Source: Streptomyces humidus (GTDB lineage: Bacteria > Actinomycetota > Actinomycetes > Streptomycetales > Streptomycetaceae). From it: DNA of 64,000 nt. This document shows positions 41,925-50,395 of this stretch, piece by piece. Position numbers and translations under genes: made by a program. The stretch spans positions 27,569 through 91,568 of the forward strand of contig NZ_BMTL01000039.1 in the NCBI RefSeq assembly GCF_014649655.1, read 5' to 3'. Position 1 is the stretch's first letter; each line of letters opens with the position of its first letter. The notes below the pieces were generated by a model. It was not told the DNA's origin and ran no database searches. It saw nothing but the letters and a program-made list of their open reading frames with translations.

Positions 41925-42189
41925 GGCGTCCGACGAGCTGTGTCCGCCCGGCGGGACCGGCCGGCGGCGACCGTGCCGCTGTGCCGGCGGGCCCGCCGCT
42001 CACGCAAGCCCGGCACGGTGGTGCTCTCCCCCTCCGACGCGACAGCTGCCGCCCGACCGTCCCCCGGCGACCTCTGCCGCGCGATCACTCCTGCGCGATC
42101 TCTTCCGCGTGACGGGCGCGTTCCCCCGTTCCGGGGAAGCGTCGGGCTCGCGGGCGCGCGGGCCCGCCCGGGGCTGCGACCCTGCCCTC

Positions 42190-42921
42190 ATGCTGCAATG
42201 GGAACAGTTCACCCCGCCCGTCGAGCCGGGCCCCGAGCGGACCGACCCGGCCGGTCCGCCCGGCCCGGGCGTCGACGACGTGCTCGCCCGGATGCACGCC
42301 CTCGACGCCGCCCTCCCCGCCCAGGACGGGGTCGCCGTCTTCAACCGCGTCTACCTGGCGGTGACCCAGGAGGTCGGCCGGCGCATCGACAGGGGCCGGT
42401 TCCCCGACCCTCGAGCCGCGGTCGCGCTGGACGTACGGTTCGCGCAGCGCTACCTGGACGCCGTCGACCCGGTGCCGTCGGACCGGCGCGCACCGGCCTG
42501 TTGGCGTCCGTTGCTGCAGTTCCGCCGCCATCCCGGCGTACGGCCACTGCAGTTCGCGCTCGCGGGCGTCAACGCGCACATCGGGCACGACCTCGCACTC
42601 GCCGTGGTGGACGCCTGCCGGAGCCTGGGCTGCGAACCGGCCGAGCTGGAGGACGAGTTCGACCGCGTGGGCGATCTCCTGGTCTCGCTGGAGGAGCGCG
42701 TCCGCGAGGAACTGATGCCGGGCCCCGACCTGTTGCAGATCGCCGACCCCCTCACCCACCTGCTCGGCTCCTGGAGCCTGGAGCGCGCCCGGGACGCCAC
42801 CTGGACGGCGGCCCGGGCCCTGTGGGCGCTGCGACGGCTCCCGGACGTTGCCCAGGAGTTCGCCGAGCGGCTCGACACGGCCGTCGGCTTCGCGGGGCGG
42901 ATGATGCTCACCCCGCTGTGA
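42190..42921 (+). CDS. DUF5995-like protein
   Basis: A 243-residue soluble helical protein. Characteristic blocks are VDDVLARMHALDAALPAQDGVAVFNRVYLAVTQEV, FADVRFAQRYLDAV (here LDVRFAQRYLDAV) and LAGVNAHIGHDLALAVVDACRSLG, the last with a conserved histidine pair. These match the DUF5995 group of uncharacterised actinobacterial proteins. The ATG at 42190 is chosen because homology-like sequence starts there; the upstream extension is Arg/Gly-rich. The function is unknown. It is convergent with the amine oxidase gene. Confidence 0.75.
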   Translation: MLQWEQFTPPVEPGPERTDPAGPPGPGVDDVLARMHALDAALPAQDGVAVFNRVYLAVTQEVGRRIDRGRFPDPRAAVALDVRFAQRYLDAVDPVPSDRRAPACWRPLLQFRRHPGVRPLQFALAGVNAHIGHDLALAVVDACRSLGCEPAELEDEFDRVGDLLVSLEERVREELMPGPDLLQIADPLTHLLGSWSLERARDATWTAARALWALRRLPDVAQEFAERLDTAVGFAGRMMLTPL

Positions 42922-42942
42922 GGCCCCGGAGGGCAGGGACGC

Positions 42943-44655
42943 TCAGTCCTCCGGCAGTTCCACCGGCGCGATCTCGTCGTACACGTCGCCCGGACCGGGG
43001 TTGGTCGCGTCGGTCGCCCCGCCGAAGTGGTGCATCACACCCCAGACGGCGTTCAGCGCGGTCTGGACAGCTCCCTCGGCCCAGCCGGCCGTCCAGGAGA
43101 TGTCGTCGCCGGCCAGGAAGACGCCCCGCTTGTCCTCCGGCAGCCGGTCCTGCATGAAGTGCGTGAACAGGCGGCGCTGGTAGCGGTAGTGGCCGGGCAG
43201 GTTGGCCTTGAACGCGCCCATGAAATAGGGCTCGTTCTCCCAGGAGACCGTCACCGGGTTGCCGATGACGTGCTTCCTGATGTCGACGTTCGGATAGATC
43301 TCGCCGAGCGACTTCAGCATGACCTCCATCCGCTCGTTCGCCGACAGCGGCAGCCACTTCAGGCTGTCGTCGCACCAGGTGTAGGACAGGCAGATGACGG
43401 CGGGCCTGTCGGGGCCGTCGTCGAGCAGGTAGGTCCCGCGCGTCATGCGGTCGGTGAGCGTCATCGACATGACGTCCCGCCCGGTCGGGTTCCCCCTGTC
43501 GTCGACGGCCTTGTCCAGCCAGAACGGCCGGTCGACCGGCACGAACAGCTTCGAGCTCTCCATGTAGTGGGTGCGCTCGATCGCCGTCCAGTGGTCGATC
43601 GGGAAGAGCGAGTCGTCACAGGCGATCTTCGACAGCAGCATCCAGGACTGGGCGGTGAAGACCGCCGCCCGGTAGGTGCGGATGTCGCCCGCCGCGTCCG
43701 TCACGGTGATCCGGTTGCCGGCGGTGCGGTGCAGCCGGGTCACGGCCGGGCGGGGCTCACGGCCCTCGTGCAGGCTCGCCAGCGAGGTGCCGTACGCCCA
43801 GTGGACGATCTTCTCCGGTTCGCGCTCCCAGAGCCGCAGCGGAAGCTGCTGGCTGCCGCCGACGATCCCGCGGTGGTGGTCGTCGGCCTCGGTGTAGACG
43901 ACCCGCAGGATCTCCAGGATGGAGTTGGGGAAGTCGGTGTCCCAGCCGCCCGTGCCGAAGCCGACCTGGCCGAAGATCTCGCGGTGGCGGAACGACCGGA
44001 ACGCCTCGGAGTCGCAGAGGAAGCCGTAGAAGGTCTGGTTGTCGAGCTTCTCGACGAGCTTCGCCCAGATCTCGCGGATGCGCGGCACGTCGCGCTCGCG
44101 CATGGCCCGGTTCATGTCGGAGAAGTCCGCGCCCTCTTCCAGGCACCTGTTCCAGGCGGCGGCGACATCGCGGTAGACCTGCGGAAGGTCGTCGATCGTC
44201 TCGGCGTAGCAGGACTCGCCCTTGAGGTCGACGACCGTCGAAGGCGTCGCCTCGGCGAGGGGGTTGGGGAACGGCCGGGTCCGCAGGCCCACCAGGTCGA
44301 TGTAGTGCTGCAACGCCGTGGAGGACGGCGGGAAGCGCATCGCGCCCATCTCCGCGGTGAGGGAGGGGTCGCAGCCGTCGAAGCCGACGGTGCGCAGCCG
44401 CCCGCCGATCCTGTCGGCCTCGTAGACGACCGGCTTGAGACCCATCTTCATCAGCTCGTAGGCGGCCACGATGCCCGACAGCCCGCCGCCGATGACGGCG
44501 ACCTCGGCGCCGTGCTCGGTCGCGGGGATCTGGCCGAGCCCCGCCGGATGGGCGAGGAAGTCGTCGTACGCGTACGGGAAGTCCGGGCCGAACATCGTGA
44601 TCGGCGGCTGCTGCTCGTCTGCGTGCTCGACGGCGTTGGGCACGGTGGACGTCAT
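42943..44655 (-). CDS. davB: FAD-dependent amino-acid monooxygenase, lysine 2-monooxygenase-like (DavB)
   Basis: A 570-residue flavin amine-oxidase-fold enzyme. The N-terminus (ITMFGPDFPYAYDDFLAHPAGLGQIP) and FAD-binding segment (EVAVIGGGLSGIVAAYELMKMGLKPVVYEADRIGGRLR) closely recall Pseudomonas DavB, as do FGQVGFGTGGWDTDFPNSILEILRVV and the C-terminal FLAGDDISWTAGWAEGAVQTALNAVWGVM. DavB converts lysine to 5-aminovaleramide, and a nitrilase-family amidase (DavA) completes the step; the upstream gene encodes such an amidase. A tryptophan 2-monooxygenase (auxin pathway) has the same fold and is the main alternative. The ATG at 44655 is chosen; the longer frame upstream crosses the amidase gene. 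Confidence 0.84.
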   Translation of the reverse strand: MTSTVPNAVEHADEQQPPITMFGPDFPYAYDDFLAHPAGLGQIPATEHGAEVAVIGGGLSGIVAAYELMKMGLKPVVYEADRIGGRLRTVGFDGCDPSLTAEMGAMRFPPSSTALQHYIDLVGLRTRPFPNPLAEATPSTVVDLKGESCYAETIDDLPQVYRDVAAAWNRCLEEGADFSDMNRAMRERDVPRIREIWAKLVEKLDNQTFYGFLCDSEAFRSFRHREIFGQVGFGTGGWDTDFPNSILEILRVVYTEADDHHRGIVGGSQQLPLRLWEREPEKIVHWAYGTSLASLHEGREPRPAVTRLHRTAGNRITVTDAAGDIRTYRAAVFTAQSWMLLSKIACDDSLFPIDHWTAIERTHYMESSKLFVPVDRPFWLDKAVDDRGNPTGRDVMSMTLTDRMTRGTYLLDDGPDRPAVICLSYTWCDDSLKWLPLSANERMEVMLKSLGEIYPNVDIRKHVIGNPVTVSWENEPYFMGAFKANLPGHYRYQRRLFTHFMQDRLPEDKRGVFLAGDDISWTAGWAEGAVQTALNAVWGVMHHFGGATDATNPGPGDVYDEIAPVELPED

Positions 44656-44708
44656 GGGGTGCGGACTCCTTGCGGCGAAGACGAACGGACTCGAAGGACG
44701 GCGGGGGC

Positions 44709-45497
44709 TCAGACCAGGGACCCGTAGAGGCCGGGGCGGCGGTCGTGCAGATACGGGTTGGCCGCGCGGGACGCCGCGAGGGCGACGGGGTCGACGTCGG
44801 CGAGGACCAGTTCCTCGTCGCGTCCGGCGCGGGCCCGGACGACCCCGTCCGGCCCGGCCAGCGCGGACAGCCCGACGAACTCGAACTCCCCTTCCCGGCC
44901 GACCCGGTTGACGTAGGCGACGTACATCTGGTTCTCGAACGCGCGCACCGGGATCATCGACTCGGCGACGAACTGGAAGGGGTGCATCTGCGCGGTCGGC
45001 ACGACGAGCAGGTCGGTGCCGGCCAGGGCGTGGGCACGGACGTTCTCCGGGAACTCGACGTCGTAGCAGATCATCAGGCCGACGGTGAGGCCGTTCAGCT
45101 CGGCCTGGACCACCGGCTGCCCGCCCGGGCGGAAGTGGTCGCGCTCGAAGCGGCCGAAGAGATGGGTCTTGCGGTAGTTCGCGAGCCGGACGCCCTCGGC
45201 GGAGATCAGCTGCGCGGAGTTCAGGACCGTCTCGCCCTCCCGCTCGGGGTAGCCGTAGACGATCGCGAGGCCGTGCCGCGTGGCGAGCCCGGCGACCGTG
45301 TCCGCGGCGGCGCCGTCGGCCGGTTCGGCGAGGCGGGCGATGTCGTCGCCGACGGCATAGCCCGTGAGGAACAGCTCCGGCGCGACGAGCAGCGCGGCGC
45401 CCGCGGCGGCGGCCCGCGCCGCGGCCTCGTCGAGCACCTCGAGGTTCTCGACGACGGATCCGGGACGGCCGGAACTCTGGAGCAGGGCGGTGCGCAT
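44709..45497 (-). CDS. davA: carbon-nitrogen hydrolase, 5-aminovaleramide amidohydrolase-like (DavA)
   Basis: A 262-residue nitrilase-superfamily amidase. The catalytic triad is visible: Glu in LLVAPELFLTGYAVGDD, Lys in NYRKTHLFGRFERDHF and Cys in GLMICYDVEFPENVRAHAL. Its size and wording (ELFLTGY, IVYGYPER, NYRKTHLFG) match DavA of the lysine delta-aminovaleramide route. It lies 53 bases upstream of the davB-like gene on the same strand, a natural substrate-product pair producing 5-aminovalerate. Genes for the later steps are not in this window. Confidence 0.84.
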   Translation of the reverse strand: MRTALLQSSGRPGSVVENLEVLDEAAARAAAAGAALLVAPELFLTGYAVGDDIARLAEPADGAAADTVAGLATRHGLAIVYGYPEREGETVLNSAQLISAEGVRLANYRKTHLFGRFERDHFRPGGQPVVQAELNGLTVGLMICYDVEFPENVRAHALAGTDLLVVPTAQMHPFQFVAESMIPVRAFENQMYVAYVNRVGREGEFEFVGLSALAGPDGVVRARAGRDEELVLADVDPVALAASRAANPYLHDRRPGLYGSLV

Positions 45498-45697
45498 GCG
45501 TGATCCTCACCGGGGTCGAGGGGGCGGTGGCCGTCGTGGGGACCGCGGAGGCCGCTTGCGGGGGCCGTCGGGGGTCTGTGGCGGGGCCAGATAGACGGTA
45601 CGGTCGGCCGCGCGGGCCGGACAAGAAGGAGCCGTTGCGCACCGGTGAGCGGATCGTTGCGTGCGCGGGGGGCGCGGCGGCGATTCGTTGCGCGGGC

Positions 45698-46795
45698 TCA
45701 CCGCCTCCGTCCCCGGGCCCCCGCCAGGGCCACGGCCAGGGCCGTCGTCAGATACGGCAACGCGCACAGGGCGAACACGGCGCGATGGCCGACTGCGGAT
45801 CCGAGCAGCCCGTACACGCCGTACACCCCGATGGTCACCAGCTCCGTGCCCAGACCCGCGAGCGAGGTCAGGGTGGCCCGTCCGGCGCCCTCGATACGGC
45901 GCTGGAGCCGGACGTCCGCCAGGACCGTCGCGAGCTGGAAGCCGCCGAAGGCGAGGGCGACGAGGGCGACGCCCGCGGGCTTCCCGGTGAGCGCGCCGAC
46001 CGCCAGGGCGAGCGCGGCCCCGGCGAGGAGCGTGGCGAGTCCGGCGCGGCCGGAACGTTCCGCCACGCCTGACAGCAGGCTGCCGACCGTGACGCAGGCC
46101 CAGATCAGCACGAGGAGACCGGGCACGCCGGCGGCCGGAACGCCGGTCTCCGCGACCAGCAGCGGGGTGTACTCGTCGAGCGCGCCCCACACCGCCGCGA
46201 CGGCCGGTACGAACAGCAGAGCGCCGAGAACGGAGCGGTCCCGGCGGACGTCGGCGAACCCGGCGCGCAGGGTGGCGGCCCAGCCGTCCTCGGACGGGGC
46301 GGCGGCCGGGGTGCGGTGCTCGGGGAAGCGGGTGGCGGCCGCGGCGCAGAGCAGGCTCGCCAGCACACTGGCCGCGCCGACGGCCCGGTAGCCCCCGGCC
46401 GAGAGCACCGGCCCGGCCAGTGCCGTCGCCGCCATCACGGCGGCCTGGCCCAGCGCGTGGGCGCGGCCCATCACCCGGGCGTACCGGTCCGCCGCGCCGG
46501 CGCGTTCCAGTTCCTCGTAGACCAGCGCCTCCAGCGCGCCGGATCCCAGTGCGCCGCGCGCTCCCCACAGGACGAAGCCGGCCGCGAAGGCCCAGTACGA
46601 CGGGACGAGCACCCACAGCGCGAAGCCGGCCGCGCCCAGCAGCGGGCCCAGCCACAGGAGCGTCCGCCGGGACACGGCGTCGGCCCAGGCTCCGGAAGGA
46701 ACCTCCAGCAGGACGCCGGTCAGCGACCACAGGACGAAGAGGGAGGAGATCCGCCCGACGGACAGCCCGCTGTCCACGAACAGCAGCACGTACAC
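45698..46795 (-). CDS. MFS transporter, N-terminus disturbed by an in-frame stop
   Basis: An MFS protein with hydrophobic segments such as VLWSLTGVLLEVPSGAWADAVSRRTLLWLGPLLGAAGFALWVLVP and GSGALEALVYEELERAGAADRYARVMGRAHALGQAAVM. The normal first helix (RRLTATLYAYAFLDEFVLLYPVYVLLFV) is still encoded up to 46879 but has no ATG, GTG or TTG in frame before the GTG at 46795, which would delete most of that helix. An ATG at 46897, 20 bases after the HAD stop, is in frame but followed after five codons by TGA (46880-46882). It is therefore either a pseudogene, or starts at a CTG (RRLTA), or uses the shorter form. It is last in the importer operon. Confidence 0.7.
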   Translation of the reverse strand: MYVLLFVDSGLSVGRISSLFVLWSLTGVLLEVPSGAWADAVSRRTLLWLGPLLGAAGFALWVLVPSYWAFAAGFVLWGARGALGSGALEALVYEELERAGAADRYARVMGRAHALGQAAVMAATALAGPVLSAGGYRAVGAASVLASLLCAAAATRFPEHRTPAAAPSEDGWAATLRAGFADVRRDRSVLGALLFVPAVAAVWGALDEYTPLLVAETGVPAAGVPGLLVLIWACVTVGSLLSGVAERSGRAGLATLLAGAALALAVGALTGKPAGVALVALAFGGFQLATVLADVRLQRRIEGAGRATLTSLAGLGTELVTIGVYGVYGLLGSAVGHRAVFALCALPYLTTALAVALAGARGRRR

Positions 46796-46916
46796 CGGGT
46801 AGAGCAGGACGAACTCGTCGAGGAACGCGTACGCGTAGAGCGTGGCGGTCAGCCGACGGACGCCGGAACGGGGTGTCGATCAATGTCGCCAGGTCATGCT
46901 GCCCACGGTAGCCGCT

Positions 46917-47585
46917 TCACACCCCGTCGCCCACCGGTTTCCCGGCGGGCAGCAGCGAGCGCAGCCGCTGCGTGGTGACGCCCTCCAGGCCGGCCACGAC
47001 GGTGCGGCCGGGCGCCGTCCCGATCGGCGCGAGCGACGGCACCGCCAGCACCGTGCAACCGGCGGCCTCGGCGGAGGTCACCCCCGTCTCGGTGTCCTCG
47101 ACGGCCACGCAGGCCGCCGGGTCGACGCCGAGGGCGCGACAGGCGGCGAGGTAGGGGTCGGGGGCGGGCTTGGTGTGCTCGGTGTCGTCGGCGGTGACGG
47201 TGACGGCGAAGCGGCTCGCGCCGAGCGCGTCGAGCACCGTGTCGGCGACCGTCCGGGGGGACGCGGTCACCAGCGCCGTCGGCACGCCCTCCCGGGCCAG
47301 GCCGTCGAGCAGGGCGAGCGCGCCGGGGCGCGGCACGATCCCGGCGCGGACGCGGTCCGCGAAGTCCCGGTGCAGCGCCTCGGCGAGTTCCGCCGCGGGG
47401 CGGCCGGTGTCGGCGGCCAGCCAGTGGGCGGTGTGCTCGACGGGACGGCCGAGCACCTCGGGCCGGTCCGCCTCGGTCAGAGGCCGGCCGGCCGCCTGTC
47501 GCACCGCCTCCCACCACAGCCGCTCGGTGTCGACGAGCGTGCCGTCCATGTCGAACAGGACGGCCTGGAGGGGGAGTTGCGTCAC
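46917..47585 (-). CDS. HAD-superfamily phosphatase (beta-phosphoglucomutase-like)
   Basis: A 222-residue HAD hydrolase. Motif I is AVLFDMDGTLVDTERLWWEAVRQA, motif II VTASP, motif III with the lysine HTKPAPDPYLAACRALGVD, motif IV VAVEDTETGVTSAEAAG. A four-helix cap follows motif I. Such enzymes dephosphorylate sugar phosphates or other small phosphates. It sits 24 bases downstream of the ABC ATPase gene in the same operon, so it probably acts on the imported compound. It lacks the features of phosphonoacetaldehyde hydrolase. Confidence 0.9.
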   Translation of the reverse strand: MTQLPLQAVLFDMDGTLVDTERLWWEAVRQAAGRPLTEADRPEVLGRPVEHTAHWLAADTGRPAAELAEALHRDFADRVRAGIVPRPGALALLDGLAREGVPTALVTASPRTVADTVLDALGASRFAVTVTADDTEHTKPAPDPYLAACRALGVDPAACVAVEDTETGVTSAEAAGCTVLAVPSLAPIGTAPGRTVVAGLEGVTTQRLRSLLPAGKPVGDGV

Positions 47586-47609
47586 GGTTGCCTCTTTTCG
47601 GTGGCGGAT

Positions 47610-48695
47610 TCAGGAGGTGCGTTCGGTGACGAGCACCGGGCGGTCGGGCAGCGACACGTCCACCGCGGCGCCCGCGGTCAGCTCGGCGGCCTCGTGGGCG
47701 GGCAGGTCGGCCTTGACCTCGGCGCCGTCGGCGAGCCGGACGGTGATCCGGACGGCCGCGCCCAGGAAGGAGGTGGCGACCACGCGCGCGTGCCCGTCGT
47801 CCTCGGCCCGCACCCGCACGGACTCCGGCCGCACCAGGACGTCCACCTCGGCCCCGGCCGGGATCCGGCCGTCGACGGGCAGCCGGCGGCCGAGCACCTC
47901 GACGCTCGCGCCGTCCAGGCGTCCCGGGATCCGGCTCGTCGTGCCCACGAACCCGGCGACGAAGGCCGTGGCGGGACGGCCGTACAACTCGGCCGGGGCG
48001 GCGCACTGTTCGAGCCGTCCGGCACGCATCACGGCGACCCGGTCCGCCATGGACAGGGCCTCCTCCTGATCGTGGGTGACGAACAGGGTGGTGATGCCGA
48101 GCTCCTGCTGGAGCCGCCGGATCTCCTCGCGCAGGGTCAGCCGCACCTTGGCGTCGAGCGCGGAGAGCGGTTCGTCCAGGAGCAGGACGCGCGGGCGCAG
48201 TGCGAGGGCGCGGGCCAGGGCGACCCGCTGCTGCTGCCCGCCGGAGAGCTGGTGCGGGAACCGCGCGCCCTTGTCGGCGAGGCCCACCAGGTCCAGCAAC
48301 TCGGCTGCCCGGGAACGTCGTTGCGCGGTGCGCACCTTACGCATCCGCAGCCCGAAGGCCACGTTGTCGAGCGCGTCCAGGTGCGGGAAGAGGCTGTACG
48401 ACTGGAAGACCATCCCGGCGTCCCGGCGGTGGGCCGGAACCCTGGTGACGTCGTCGCCGTCGACCAGCACCTCACCGGAGTCGGGATGTTCGAACCCGGC
48501 GAGCATCCGCAGCGCGGTGGTCTTGCCGCAGCCGGAGGGGCCGAGCAGGGCGAGGAGTTCGCCCGGCCGGACGGTGAGGTCGAGGCCGTCGAGTGCGACG
48601 GTCGGCCCGAACTCCCGGCGCAGGCGGCGGAATTCGACGGTCGCCGCCTCCGTCGCCGGCTCGGGCGTCGTCGCTGTGTTGTCGAGCACGGTCAT
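47610..48695 (-). CDS. ABC transporter ATP-binding protein (PotA/FbpC-like)
   Basis: A 361-residue ATPase. Walker A is LLALLGPSGCGKTTALRMLAG, the Q-loop MVFQSYSLFPH, signature PHQLSGGQQQRVALARALA, Walker B VLLLDEPLSALDAKVR and switch His in TTLFVTHDQEEALSM. The C-terminal TOBE-type domain includes GTTSRIPGRLDGASVEVLG. This is the class that energises importers for polyamines, iron, spermidine, thiamine or 2-aminoethylphosphonate. It follows the second permease with three bases between, in one operon. Confidence 0.94.
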   Translation of the reverse strand: MTVLDNTATTPEPATEAATVEFRRLRREFGPTVALDGLDLTVRPGELLALLGPSGCGKTTALRMLAGFEHPDSGEVLVDGDDVTRVPAHRRDAGMVFQSYSLFPHLDALDNVAFGLRMRKVRTAQRRSRAAELLDLVGLADKGARFPHQLSGGQQQRVALARALALRPRVLLLDEPLSALDAKVRLTLREEIRRLQQELGITTLFVTHDQEEALSMADRVAVMRAGRLEQCAAPAELYGRPATAFVAGFVGTTSRIPGRLDGASVEVLGRRLPVDGRIPAGAEVDVLVRPESVRVRAEDDGHARVVATSFLGAAVRITVRLADGAEVKADLPAHEAAELTAGAAVDVSLPDRPVLVTERTS

Positions 48696-48698
48696 GGT

Positions 48699-49511
48699 TC
48701 ATCCCCGGGAAGCAGTACGGGTGCGCCCGCCGAAGCCGGCGAGGACGAGGAGGAGCGCCCAGGTCACGAGCAGGCTGAGCACGGACACGGCGACGGAGAG
48801 CTGGGCCTGCGCGCCGCTGACGTTCACGATCCAGACGGCGAAGGGCTGGAAGCCGAGCAGCTGCGCCACGGTGAACTCGCCGAGCACGAGGGCCAGGGTG
48901 AGGAAGGAGGCGTTGAGCAGCGCGCCGCGCAGGTTGGGCAGGACGACCCGGACCAGTGCCTGCCGCCGGCCGGCCCCACAGCTGCGGGCGGCCTCGACGA
49001 GGGTGGGGACGTCGACGGAGCGCAGTCCCGCGTCCAGGGCCCGGAACACGAACGGCAGCGCCATCACGACGTACGCCAGGACGAGGACCACGGGGAAGCC
49101 GGGGTTCTGGATCGCGACGAGGGTCTGGAAGAGCGGGGTGCGCGAGAGATGCTCGGGTCCCCACTTCAGCACCGTCCCGATGCCCGCGACGAACGCGATC
49201 GGCGGCACCACCAGCGGCAGTGAGCACACCACCTCGACGACCGGCCGCAGCCGGGGCGCGCCCAGTCGCAGTGCCACCATGGCCGGCACCGTCAGCAGCA
49301 GGACGACGGCGATGGTGGCGACGGCCAGTTCCAGCGAGAGCAGCAGACTGGACCCGAAGCCGTCGGTGGAGAAGATCTGCGTGTAGGCGTCGAAGGTGAC
49401 GCCCTGTCCGGGCACGTCGAGCGTGAAGACGACCGACGCGGCCAGCGGCGTCAGGAAGTACAGTCCGGCGAGGCCGAGGACCGGCCACCGCCACGGGTTC
49501 AGGCGAGCCAT
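48699..49511 (-). CDS. ABC transporter permease (second of two)
   Basis: A 270-residue permease of the binding-protein-dependent type with six membrane segments. The coupling EAA-type motif is RSVDVPTLVEAARSCGAGRRQALVRVVLPNLRGALLNA. It starts MARLNPWRWPVLGLAGLYFLTPLAASVVFTL. The start overlaps the end of the first permease by 13 bases, so the two are translated together and form the heterodimeric channel. Confidence 0.92.
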   Translation of the reverse strand: MARLNPWRWPVLGLAGLYFLTPLAASVVFTLDVPGQGVTFDAYTQIFSTDGFGSSLLLSLELAVATIAVVLLLTVPAMVALRLGAPRLRPVVEVVCSLPLVVPPIAFVAGIGTVLKWGPEHLSRTPLFQTLVAIQNPGFPVVLVLAYVVMALPFVFRALDAGLRSVDVPTLVEAARSCGAGRRQALVRVVLPNLRGALLNASFLTLALVLGEFTVAQLLGFQPFAVWIVNVSGAQAQLSVAVSVLSLLVTWALLLVLAGFGGRTRTASRG

Positions 49512-50395
49512 CGCGCGCTCCGTCGTTGCAGGGGCAGGTACACCGCCATGACCAGGCCCGCGACCAGGACCATGTCGAGGCTGAGCGCGAGGGCCACGTT
49601 CTCCTGGCCGACGAGCACGTTGCCGGAGAGGGCGTCGGCGATCTGGAGGGTGACCAGCGGGACGGAGCTGCCCACCATGGCGGCGGCGGTGGCGTACGCG
49701 GCGAAGGCGCTGCCGAAGAGGAGCACCAGGGCGCCGAGCAGCGAGGGCAGCAGGACGGGCAGGGCGACGTGCCGCCAGTACTGGACGGGGGTGGCCCCGT
49801 TGTTCTGCGCCGCCTCGCGCCACTGGGTGCGCAGCCCCTCCAGGGCCGGGGTGAGGGTGAGCACGGTCAGCGGGATCAGGAAGTACAGGTAGACGATCAC
49901 CAGTCCCCAGAAGCTGTACAGGTCCCAGCCCTGGTCGGTGAGGCCGAACCGGCGGGTCAGCACACCGGCGTTGCCGAGCGTGGCGACGAAGGCGAAGGCC
50001 AGCGGGACGCCGCCGAAGTTGGCGAGCACCCCGGACGCGGTGAGCACGGCCTCGCGCAGCGCGCGGCGGCGGGAGGTCACCACGGCCTGGGCCAGCGGCA
50101 GTCCGAGCAGCGCCGCCAGCCCCGCGGACACGGCCGACAGCTTCACGCTGCCGAGCAGGGCCGTCAGGTACGCGCCCCGCAGCGAGGCGGTCAGGTTGCC
50201 GGCCGTGTACGAAGTGGCGCCCGAGGCCGGGTCCCTGACGGTGAACGCGCCGTCGAGCATGGCCACGGCGGGCAGCCCGAAGGCGAGCGCGGTGAAGGCG
50301 AGCAGCGGGACGACGGCGAGCCCGCCGAGGGACCGGCGCCGCCGCCTGACCTCGGCGGCGGACGCCACGTCGACCCGTACGGCGGTGGAGGTCAT
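49499..50395 (-). CDS. ABC transporter permease (first of two)
   Basis: A 298-residue permease. After a basic N-terminus, membrane segments include LGGLAVVPLLAFTALAFGLPAVAML and YSFWGLVIVYLYFLIPLTVLTL; the coupling loop reads GLRTQWREAAQNNGATPVQYWRHVALPVLLPSLLGAL. The ATG at 50395 overlaps the stop of the solute-binding protein gene (50392-50394). The gene order (binding protein, permease, permease, ATPase) is that of PhnSTUV-, Fbp- and Pot-type importers. Confidence 0.92.
   Translation of the reverse strand: MTSTAVRVDVASAAEVRRRRRSLGGLAVVPLLAFTALAFGLPAVAMLDGAFTVRDPASGATSYTAGNLTASLRGAYLTALLGSVKLSAVSAGLAALLGLPLAQAVVTSRRRALREAVLTASGVLANFGGVPLAFAFVATLGNAGVLTRRFGLTDQGWDLYSFWGLVIVYLYFLIPLTVLTLTPALEGLRTQWREAAQNNGATPVQYWRHVALPVLLPSLLGALVLLFGSAFAAYATAAAMVGSSVPLVTLQIADALSGNVLVGQENVALALSLDMVLVAGLVMAVYLPLQRRSARWLA

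Noticed and set aside
42943..45642. Single 899-codon minus-strand frame suggesting a fusion of the amidase and the amine oxidase
   Set aside because: The amidase is encoded in a different phase (44709-45497); the apparent fusion is read-through of the oxidase frame upstream of its ATG at 44655.
48480..48500. A gttcgaaccc stretch resembling a tRNA T-arm
   Set aside because: It is inside the ABC ATPase gene (VRT region of the minus strand) and no other tRNA arms are present.
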